Source of the DNA: DATAJX01 sp964601735
Lineage (GTDB): Bacteria; Pseudomonadota; Alphaproteobacteria; UBA2136; UBA6156
Assembly: GCA_964601735.1 (NCBI GenBank)
Contig: CAZROO010000003.1
Location: forward strand, 14,236-78,235
Length of the DNA: 64,000 nt
Reading direction: 5' to 3'
Shown one piece after another: positions 57,610 to 64,000 of the stretch; within the stretch, counting starts at the first letter, position 1, and each line of letters opens with the position of its first letter. The position numbers and the translations under genes are program-made. Below the pieces are notes generated by a model. The model ran no database searches. It was not told the origin of the DNA and was given only the letters and a program-made list of their open reading frames with translations.

Positions 57610-58992
57610 CTACCGCTTCGCCTTATCAAGGTGGAAATATGCACCGCCGCCGAGGGCCTTGTAGAGAGCGGCGTAACTTTGGCCGACGTTGGCGCGGGCA
57701 GTGAGGAGGGTGGTTTCGGTTTCGAGGCGCTGGCGTTGGGCATCGAGGACGTCCAACAGGCTGGCAATACCCTCTTTGTACTGGACGCGGGCCATTTCTT
57801 CGGCCTGGCGGCTGGCTTTAGCGGCCTTTTCAAGGATGGCCTCCCGCTCGCGGGCCTTGGTGTAAGCCGTCAGGCTGGATTCCACATCGGCCAGCGCGGC
57901 TTTGATGGTTTGCTCGTATGTTGCCAAGGCTTCCTGCTGGCGGGCATCGGCCTGCCGGACCATCGCCCGCACCCGTCCGAAATCGATAATCGGCAACTGG
58001 ATGGTGCCGCCCGCATTCCAGGTGTGGAAGCTGGGGATGCCCACCAGATGCTGTAAACCGAAGAGGCCTGCCAGATCGACCTTGGGGAACCAGTTGGACA
58101 GCGCGACGCCCTGGTTGGCGGTAGCAGCGGCTAAATCCCGCTCCGCAATTTGTACGTCCGGTCGGTTGGCAATCACATTCGCTGGCGTGGAAAGCATTAC
58201 GCCTGGCGTTACCGTCGGCAAAGGCGCTGGATGGATATAGGAAAGAACCTCTTCGGGAGTCAGGCCCGCCAAGACCGCGAGGTTATTGCGCGAGGTCACC
58301 ATCTGGCTGGTGAGGTCGGGGAGGTCTGCTTCGGTGGTGCCGGCCTGGGTTTCGATGCGGGAGAGGTCGAGCAGACTGGCGACGCCTTCCTTTACCTGTT
58401 CGCGGACGGCGGTCAGCGTACTTTGCTGGGCTTCCAGGTTTTCCTGGGTAAGTTTGGTCTGTTGCTCCAGGCGCCGATAATCGATGTAGTTACGGACGAC
58501 TTCGGCGAGTAGAGACACTTGCACCTGACGGGCGGAGGCACGGCGGCTGTCGAGCGTTGCCCGCGCTGCTTCTGCGGCCCGTCGGCCGCCGCCGAAGATA
58601 TCCAGTTCCCACGAGGCATCGAATTCACTTTCGAACAGGTTCGCGGTACGGTCGATGGTATTGGTGCCGGTATTCCCCCGCACCGCGTTGACCTTACCAC
58701 TAACGTTAGGGAGAAGTGCCGCTTGGGCAGAGAGGCGATCGGCCCGTGCTTCCTCGACCCGGGCGATGGCGACCTTGAGATCGCCATTATTCGCGAGTGA
58801 TGTATCGATAAGCTTGTTCAAAACGGGGTCGTGCAAGGAGCGCCACCACGGCAGGTTTATAGCTGAGACATCAGGTAAGGAGATATTCTCAAGCCATTGG
58901 TCGGGCATGGCTTTGAAGTCCGGCTTTTTGTAATTGGGGCCTACGGCACAGGCCGTCAGCATCATTGCAACCAGGACAATAGCTTGCCGCAT
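57610..58992 (-). CDS. Outer-membrane factor lipoprotein (NodT/OprM type)
   Basis: This 460-residue protein is the TolC-like exit duct of an efflux or type I secretion system. It is a lipoprotein (MMLTACAVGPNYKKP, Cys15). Two long helical repeats follow, with LPWWRSLHDPVLNKLID, ATLDSRRASARQVQVSLLAE, NRPDVQIAERDLAAATANQG and the second-half QYKEGIASLLDVLDAQRQ. RND-type ducts of this kind often work with efflux pumps, but here the neighbours are HlyD and an HlyB-like transporter. It is the last gene of the operon, with a one-base overlap. Confidence 0.9.
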   Translation of the reverse strand: MRQAIVLVAMMLTACAVGPNYKKPDFKAMPDQWLENISLPDVSAINLPWWRSLHDPVLNKLIDTSLANNGDLKVAIARVEEARADRLSAQAALLPNVSGKVNAVRGNTGTNTIDRTANLFESEFDASWELDIFGGGRRAAEAARATLDSRRASARQVQVSLLAEVVRNYIDYRRLEQQTKLTQENLEAQQSTLTAVREQVKEGVASLLDLSRIETQAGTTEADLPDLTSQMVTSRNNLAVLAGLTPEEVLSYIHPAPLPTVTPGVMLSTPANVIANRPDVQIAERDLAAATANQGVALSNWFPKVDLAGLFGLQHLVGIPSFHTWNAGGTIQLPIIDFGRVRAMVRQADARQQEALATYEQTIKAALADVESSLTAYTKAREREAILEKAAKASRQAEEMARVQYKEGIASLLDVLDAQRQRLETETTLLTARANVGQSYAALYKALGGGAYFHLDKAKR

Positions 58993-60470
58993 TAGCGTTC
59001 CCGGATCGACTCGCTGCTGTACTCCTCCAGCGGCGAAAGGAAGTAATCGATGATGCGGCGCTTGCCGGTTTTGATCTCAGCCGTGAGGGAAAGGCCTGAG
59101 GTGAGGGGGATTTGTTTATCTTCTACCTGCAGGGTGGTTTTGTTAAGGCCGATGCGGGCCACATAGAGCAGACCAAGCTTTTCATCCTGCACGGCATCGA
59201 GCGAAAGCTTTTTAACGACGCCTTCAATCACACCGTATTTAGTAAAAGGATAGGCTTCGAATTTGACCCGTACCGGCTGGCCTTCATGGACGAAACCGAT
59301 ATCGCGGTTTGGAATCATCACTTCAGCTTCCAGCGCATCCTCATGCGGGACGACTTTCATCAACTCCTGGGCGGGAGTGACCACACCACCAATCGTATGG
59401 ACCTTCAGTTCCTGCACTGTGCCGTCGATAGGAGACGTGAGATTTTGAAGGCGGTTAAGGGCGTCGGCCTTGGCCAGATCCTGCACCAGTCCAGCACGTT
59501 TTTGGGATTTGTCGTTCAATTCGTTGAGGGTATCGCGCTGGAAGGCCGCTTCCGTGGCACTGATTTGCTGCCCGATAGCGGCAATGGCGGCAGTGGTCTC
59601 TTGGACTTTGGCACGTTGGCTTTGCAGGTTATATTGGTTTTGCAGGCGCTGTTCCTCGATGGAAACGTACTGATTTTTAGCGACGTAGCCTTTGGCGGCA
59701 AGGCGGGAGTAGCTGGCCGCACGCTCTGATACCAACGGTAGGGTTTTAGCCAAGTGAGTGGCTTCGGCCTGGGCATCTTCGCGTTCGTGTTTTTTCTGGA
59801 TGAGCTGCTGCTTGAGGTTGGCGATTTCGGCTTCGTGTTTTTCCTGGGCTTGCTTGAACAGATTTTGCTCGGTGCTGCGGTCAATCGTGGTGAGGCTAAC
59901 GCCAAATACTGGCAGTTTGCCGTCATGTAGCGCTTGCAGCCGGGCGATATCGGCTTCGGTCAGCAGCAAGTCTTGCCGGGCACGCTCAGCATCCGCGCCG
60001 GTCATGGTGACATCCAGATCGATCAGCCGCTCACCGGCTTTCACCTCCTGGCCGTCCTGGACGTGAATCGCTTTGACTACCGCCGTCTGCAGCGGCTGGA
60101 TGACTTTGACCCGGCTGGTGGGAACGGTTTTGCCCTGGCCGGTGGCGATGATGTCGATATGGCCGAGTGTCCCCCATACCAGGGCAATGCCAATGAAGCT
60201 GAATGTGCCCCACAGCAGGTAACGGGAGGTTGGTGACGGCGGGGAATCCTGAATTTCGATGACGGCGGGCAGATAGGTGCGATCGAGCCGGAAATGCTCG
60301 TTATCCTCAACATACTTGCGATAATCACGCCATTGCAGGCGCAGCCACTCCTGAGTTCCTTTCAGAGCCGCTTTAGCCCGGCTATAGAACTCGGGTGAAA
60401 GCTTTCTAAGCTGCTGCAGACTGGAGCTTATGGAGGCGATGGTAGATACCCTTTGCCTTGACGAGTTCAT
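58992..60470 (-). CDS. HlyD-type periplasmic adaptor of type I secretion
   Basis: This 492-residue protein links the ABC transporter to the outer-membrane duct. A cytoplasmic N-terminus precedes one helix (LLWGTFSFIGIALVWGTLG). A lipoyl half-motif (VKAIHVQDGQEVKAGERLIDL), a long coiled coil (about 160-330) and a beta-barrel (VHTIGGVVTPAQELMKVVPH, SLTAEIKTGKRRIIDYFLSP) follow. ATG 60470 follows GAAGGA and overlaps the transporter gene by 65 bases, because no later start fits. Order ABC, HlyD, OMF. Confidence 0.93.
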   Translation of the reverse strand: MNSSRQRVSTIASISSSLQQLRKLSPEFYSRAKAALKGTQEWLRLQWRDYRKYVEDNEHFRLDRTYLPAVIEIQDSPPSPTSRYLLWGTFSFIGIALVWGTLGHIDIIATGQGKTVPTSRVKVIQPLQTAVVKAIHVQDGQEVKAGERLIDLDVTMTGADAERARQDLLLTEADIARLQALHDGKLPVFGVSLTTIDRSTEQNLFKQAQEKHEAEIANLKQQLIQKKHEREDAQAEATHLAKTLPLVSERAASYSRLAAKGYVAKNQYVSIEEQRLQNQYNLQSQRAKVQETTAAIAAIGQQISATEAAFQRDTLNELNDKSQKRAGLVQDLAKADALNRLQNLTSPIDGTVQELKVHTIGGVVTPAQELMKVVPHEDALEAEVMIPNRDIGFVHEGQPVRVKFEAYPFTKYGVIEGVVKKLSLDAVQDEKLGLLYVARIGLNKTTLQVEDKQIPLTSGLSLTAEIKTGKRRIIDYFLSPLEEYSSESIRER

Positions 60471-62538
60471 CGTGAGTTCCTTCTTCGGTCAGTTTGCCTT
60501 TGTCCATGACGATGATCTTGTCGGTACCGCGCACCGTGCTGAGACGGTGGGCGATGATGATGACCGTCCGGCCTTTGGAAATTCTGGCCATGTTGGCTTG
60601 GATAATGCTCTCGGATTCGTAATCGAGGGCGCTGGTGGCTTCGTCGAAGATCAACAGCCTGGGGTTCATCAGCAAGGCCCGGGCAATCGCCAGCCGTTGT
60701 TTTTGCCCGCCGGACAGCGTGCAGCCCCGTTCCCCCACCATTGTGTCGTAACCGTCCGGCAGGCGGATGATAAACTCATGCGCCCCCGCAAGTTCAGCCA
60801 CATGCTGGATCCACTCAAAATCAATCGCCGGGTTGGCCAGTGCGATGTTTTCGCGGATGGTACGGTTGAAGAGGAAATTCTCCTGCAGCACCACGCCGGT
60901 TTGGCGGCGCAGCCAACTGGGTTCAAGACGGGCGATATCGACGCCATCCACCAGCACGCGACCGCGTTCCGGCACGTAGAGGCGTTGCATGAGTTTGGTG
61001 ATGGTGCTTTTGCCCGAGCCGGAAGGTCCGACCAAGCCAATGACTTGACCGGGGTTCACCGAAAACGACACGTTATCTAGAACTGCCGCTGTGTCTGGCT
61101 GATAGCGGAAGGTGATGTGCTCGAAGCTGATGCCACCCTTCATCTCGGGCAAATGCGACTGGCTACCGGAGGCCAGGGTTTCCGGGCGGGTGTTCAGTAC
61201 GTCGCCCAAACGCTCGATGGAGACGCCGGTCTGCTGGAAATCCTGCCAGAGTTGGGCGAGGCGCAAAATGGGGCTGGTGACCTGGTTGCTGAGCATGTTG
61301 AAGGCCACCAGCATCCCGACGGTCATATCGTTGCTCATTACCGCCTTGGCGCCAAACCACAGAATCAGCGCCGAGGTCAGCTTGTTGATGAGGCTCACCA
61401 CCTGGCTGGCATTGGCCCCCAGTTGGCTGGCGCGGAAGCCTGTTTGCACGTAGGCCGCCAGTTGCTCTTCCCAACGGCGGCGCATTTGCGGCTCGATGGC
61501 TGAGGCTTTGATTGTCTCGATGCCGTTGATCGATTCCACCAGGAAAGACTGGTTGTCGGCATTGCGCCGGAACTTTTCTTCCACCCGGGCCTTGAGGATG
61601 GGCGATACCAGCACGCACAGAATGACGTAAAGCGGGATGGACAGGACGACAATGAAGGTCAGCAGCTTGGAGTACCAGAACATTACCGCCAGAAACACCA
61701 CTACAAAGACCGCATCGAGCATGGCGGTGAGGGTTGAACCGGTGAGGAAACTGCGGATGGTCTCCAGCTCGCGGACACGGGCCACGGTGTCGCCGATGCG
61801 GCGCGACTGGAAATAGGCCATCGGCAGGTTGAGCAGATGCTGGAACAACCGTGCACCCAGCGTCACGTCGATGCGTGTGGTGGTGTGTGACAGCACATAG
61901 CTGCGCAGCATGGTGATGGCGCTGTCGAACAACCCTACCACAATCAGGCCGAACACCAGCACATCCAGCGTCCGCCAGCTTTGGTGAACCAGGACTTTAT
62001 CGACCACCACCTGGAAGAAGATGGGGGTGATGAGCGCGAGGATCTGGATGAAGAGAGAGGAGAGCAGCACCTCGCCGAAGAGTTTGCGGTATTTCCAGAT
62101 TTCCGGGATGAACCAGCGGACGTCGAAGTGGTCGGCCAGGGCCTGAACACCGGCACGGCGGGCCACCAGCACCATGTTGCCGCTGAAGTGCTTGAGGAAG
62201 TCTTGCTTGGATTCGACCTCAGGGCTTTTGGCACCGGGTTTTTGCACCAGGATCTTATCCGGCGCGGTTTGGCCCACCACTACCCACTGGCCATTTTTGC
62301 GCTGAACCAGGGCGGGGGATTTTAATGCCGCCAGCCGTTCCCAGATGGCGTTTTGTACATAGCGGGCTTTGAGGTTGAGGAACTTGAAAGCGCGGAGGAT
62401 TTCTTCCGGGCCGAAGGTGTCGACGCCGAGTTCGTGAATCAGATGTTGGGGGTTGAGCGGGCGTTCGTAAAACTGGGCGAGGAGCCAGATGCAGGCAAGG
62501 GCGGAATCGTTGCTGGGATTGGCTTTGGTTGGCGGCAC
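60406..62538 (-). CDS. HlyB/RtxB-like type I secretion ABC transporter
   Basis: This 710-residue protein should export an unfolded substrate with a C-terminal signal. Residues 1-135 are a degenerate C39-like domain. Six helices span 155-440 (LALITPIFFQVVVDKVLVHQ, RVRELETIRSFLTG). The ATPase has VGPSGSGKSTITKL, LSGGQKQRLAIARALL and LIFDEATSALDYESE. It is very close to HlyB, so RTX-type toxins, lipases or S-layer proteins are likely cargo. No cargo gene is nearby. Confidence 0.95.
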   Translation of the reverse strand: MPPTKANPSNDSALACIWLLAQFYERPLNPQHLIHELGVDTFGPEEILRAFKFLNLKARYVQNAIWERLAALKSPALVQRKNGQWVVVGQTAPDKILVQKPGAKSPEVESKQDFLKHFSGNMVLVARRAGVQALADHFDVRWFIPEIWKYRKLFGEVLLSSLFIQILALITPIFFQVVVDKVLVHQSWRTLDVLVFGLIVVGLFDSAITMLRSYVLSHTTTRIDVTLGARLFQHLLNLPMAYFQSRRIGDTVARVRELETIRSFLTGSTLTAMLDAVFVVVFLAVMFWYSKLLTFIVVLSIPLYVILCVLVSPILKARVEEKFRRNADNQSFLVESINGIETIKASAIEPQMRRRWEEQLAAYVQTGFRASQLGANASQVVSLINKLTSALILWFGAKAVMSNDMTVGMLVAFNMLSNQVTSPILRLAQLWQDFQQTGVSIERLGDVLNTRPETLASGSQSHLPEMKGGISFEHITFRYQPDTAAVLDNVSFSVNPGQVIGLVGPSGSGKSTITKLMQRLYVPERGRVLVDGVDIARLEPSWLRRQTGVVLQENFLFNRTIRENIALANPAIDFEWIQHVAELAGAHEFIIRLPDGYDTMVGERGCTLSGGQKQRLAIARALLMNPRLLIFDEATSALDYESESIIQANMARISKGRTVIIIAHRLSTVRGTDKIIVMDKGKLTEEGTHDELVKAKGIYHRLHKLQSAAA

Positions 62539-62778
62539 GGGCGATTTGTATACTTACAGACTTGTGAAACGCAAGGTATTTGTGAAACTTACAATGAATA
62601 CGGGTATGCCTCATTTTTAGGCAGACAAGACAGAATAAGTTGGTTCGGGAGGAGGGCTGTGCATGATTAAAGGGAGAATTAGCTTATGAAAAAGTTTTTT
62701 ATTTGGTACCTTTAACTTTTAATGGCTTTTTGGAGAGATGGAATTACTTGGCAGCACAGACGAATGGAGGATGGTAGC

Positions 62779-62943
62779 GTGAATTATTTAGGTAAGCTGT
62801 GGAAATGGTATTGGAAATACTATTGCCACTTAATAGAAACTAGGCAGGGATTAGCTTCTCAGGCTGCTGATAAGTTTTTATTTTTAATTATATACTTATT
62901 TGTTATTGGAGTTATTTGGGTTTTTATAAAATTCATTCTTTAA
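62779..62943 (+). CDS. Small membrane protein in AT-rich DNA
   Basis: This is a 54-residue protein with aromatic-rich N-terminus (LGKLWKWYWKYYCHL) and one strong C-terminal helix (FLFLIIYLFVIGVIWVFIKF). GTG 62779 is chosen because GGAGG stands eight bases upstream; the frame is open to ATG 62722. The region from 62539 is AT-rich, unlike the core genes, and its first 240 bases hold no other gene that I see. No family is recognised. Confidence 0.45.
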   Translation: MNYLGKLWKWYWKYYCHLIETRQGLASQAADKFLFLIIYLFVIGVIWVFIKFIL

Positions 62944-62970
62944 TAATAAATTAATTGAAAGAAAAAGCCT

Positions 62971-63378
62971 GTGTCTTACATCGATCCTCAATCTATCCCT
63001 GGCCTTATTTTTCCAATTGCAGCTGAAGGTATGGAGTATGTTGCAGATAACTACCAACCAGAGTTGGTTGTTTCAGTTGGTTCCGTAACGGCTGTTTACC
63101 CGGATAATTTGACTGAAAAGAACAACTCAACACCTGGGCCAAATTTTGAATTTAATGCGGAAATTCCTGGAAAGATGAGCGGTAGTCCTGTTTTAGTAGG
63201 CGGAGGAGTTATAACGAAGGGAGTTGTTAGTAGGAGTCTTGGATTAGGTGAAAAACACGCTAGCGGATGTTTAATAGCGCCAATGTTGGACTTAAAATTA
63301 GTTCACGGCAAAAGCCTACTCGATATGATGAATAATGGAGAGGAGGGAATAGCTCAAATGATTGGAGCCGGTCTTTAA
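62971..63378 (+). pseudogene. C-terminal half of a trypsin-like serine protease
   Basis: This 135-residue frame contains PGKMSGSPVLVGGGVITKG, the nucleophile-Ser region of trypsin-like (S1/HtrA-type) proteases, and a following VVSRSLGLGE. The catalytic His and Asp, which would lie 100 or more residues earlier, are absent, as is the N-terminal barrel. I find no upstream half in the other frames from 62539. GTG 62971 starts after GAAAG. It is best read as a remnant or a peptidase-fold protein without activity. Low GC suggests foreign origin. Confidence 0.5.
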
Positions 63379-63431
63379 CATTTTGCCAATTCTCTTAGAA
63401 TAACTGGGCTTAGTTGACTTCCATTTGAAGA

Positions 63432-63925
63432 ATGACCTCCTTTGTCTCGAAGGAGCTAGTCATAGAAAATGGTAACGCGACAGCGCTACGAACCCTCAAA
63501 ATCTGCCAATATTGTTCAAATAATTCAACCGCTTTCGAGAAAAATCTGGGGATGATCGACACGATTCTACTGCAAAGCGGACATCTAGATCGCCTCTTAG
63601 AGAAAGTAGGGCTTAAAGCAATCACAAATTCTATCATCGGTGAGTCTCTTTAAGTCCGCGGCCTAAAAAATCCCGCCGAAGCGGCCAAAATGGCTAGAGA
63701 ATTGAGTAAATATGGAGAAATATAGACTTACTGGTGGTGTGCGCAGTGCTCACAGCACCTCTCTTCCCTGTTTATAGGGATTTAACAGGGAACACAACTG
63801 CTTCGGGCCACTTTGGGCACGTGGGAACGCCCGTCTAACAAGGAGTTACAGGAATAATTCCCTAAAATCAGAACAGGGATTTTTCTCGGCTGAACAGGTC
63901 GAAAAACCGACAAAACAGCGACTCT
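63432..63925. repeat. AACAGGGA-rich repeat element, right copy
   Basis: The 3' part (about 63700-63925) matches the left copy at 57453. Upstream, 63432-63700 contains a frame with LEKVGLKAITNSIIGESL and then NPAEAAKMARELSKYGE after one stop. I recall this kind of decayed frame from repeats in other alphaproteobacteria, often with such AACAGGGA boxes. Both ORFs here (63432 and its antisense) look like decay products, not genes. The rest of 63379-64000 has no gene. Confidence 0.55.
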
Positions 63926-63953
63926 GCTTTCAACATCAGGTGACCAACAGGAT

Positions 63954-63972
63954 TTGGGCCTTCGGCCCTTTT
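63954..63972 (+). terminator. Short terminator-like hairpin
   Basis: TTGGGCC-TTC-GGCCC is followed by TTTT. The gene it would serve is not seen. Its orientation on the other strand is also possible. Confidence 0.45.
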
Positions 63973-64000
63973 AACGTCCGGCGGCGCGACTGCGCTTGAA

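Noticed and set aside
60406..62538. Cys16 of the ABC transporter as the catalytic Cys of a C39 peptidase domain
   Set aside because: Aligned with HlyB, the catalytic position falls on S12, four residues earlier, and the expected His is a Trp (NGQWVVV). The domain is C39-like and inactive, so a double-glycine leader peptidase is not supported.
63410..63653. Two overlapping 73-75-codon ORFs on opposite strands as real genes
   Set aside because: They overlap almost fully, have no good ribosome sites, and the plus frame continues after its stop into similar-looking sequence. They look like decay of a repeat element.
1..64000. tRNA, rRNA, tmRNA or RNase P RNA genes
   Set aside because: No conserved T-arm, anticodon-arm or rRNA segments were noticed by eye. 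A tRNAscan or Rfam run would be decisive.

Overview
The window reads as a chromosomal piece of an alphaproteobacterium with GC-rich genes. The evidence is the family combination and gene order: AddAB instead of RecBCD, an rnd-kdsD-lptC-lptA-lptB cluster, a TsaE-AmgK fusion next to a MurU-like uridylyltransferase, a DUF3035 lipoprotein beside lspA with two M16 peptidases, Cox11/CtaG, a long Hpf and an Asp-tRNA synthetase of bacterial type. Below class level I cannot place it. A run of exactly 100 N (27824-27923) shows that the window is a scaffold, probably from a draft or metagenome assembly. No rRNA, tRNA, CRISPR array or transposase was recognised.

Layout. 1-6.1 kb: translation genes (pheS end, pheT, rplU-rpmA-obgE) with dsbB and small envelope proteins. 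7-15.6 kb: outer-envelope lipid genes. Here a GT2 lipid-sugar transferase, an ArnT-like GT83 enzyme and a PAP2 phosphatase run leftward, and msbA, waaA and lpxK run rightward. 16-24.4 kb: a leftward run with an in-frame XseA-M23 peptidase fusion, a non-catalytic and a catalytic M16 peptidase separated by two EamA-like transporters, a DUF3035 lipoprotein and lspA. 25.9-32.8 kb: heme A synthesis and cytochrome oxidase (ctaA, ctaB, gap, ctaG end, an alpha/beta hydrolase, ctaD, a small membrane protein, a GNAT enzyme, ctaE). The CtaD is A2-type, and no ctaC is visible. 33.2-36.7 kb: Kdo precursor synthesis and LPS export. 37-44 kb: uppP, trxA, addA, addB. 44-48.8 kb: an orphan SdhB-like protein, rpoN and hpf. 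48.8-57.4 kb: a predicted FAM151/menorin-like protein, an ankyrin protein, aspS, tsaE-amgK, murU, rmuC and a redoxin.

57.4-64 kb looks like an inserted segment. A complete type I secretion system (OMF lipoprotein, HlyD, HlyB-like ABC transporter) and an AT-rich stretch with a small membrane ORF and the C-terminal half of a serine protease lie between two direct copies of an AACAGGGA-rich repeat. No secretion substrate is visible.

Repeats are the other theme. I see at least five classes: (1) long inverted repeats at 1.1 and 25.7 kb; (2) a palindrome lying directly after the stop codons of ctaE and sdhB, with a conserved core and outer arms that differ between copies but still pair; (3) REP-like GGATNCC...GGNATGAC hairpins in six intergenic places; (4) a palindrome inserted in frame in pheT; (5) 8-bp GAGGGTGA tandem repeats inside both addA and addB. 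The best candidates for something undescribed are the XseA-M23 fusion, the stop-codon-linked palindrome family, the A2 oxidase operon with its extra small membrane protein and GNAT gene, the menorin-like protein and the repeat-flanked secretion island.
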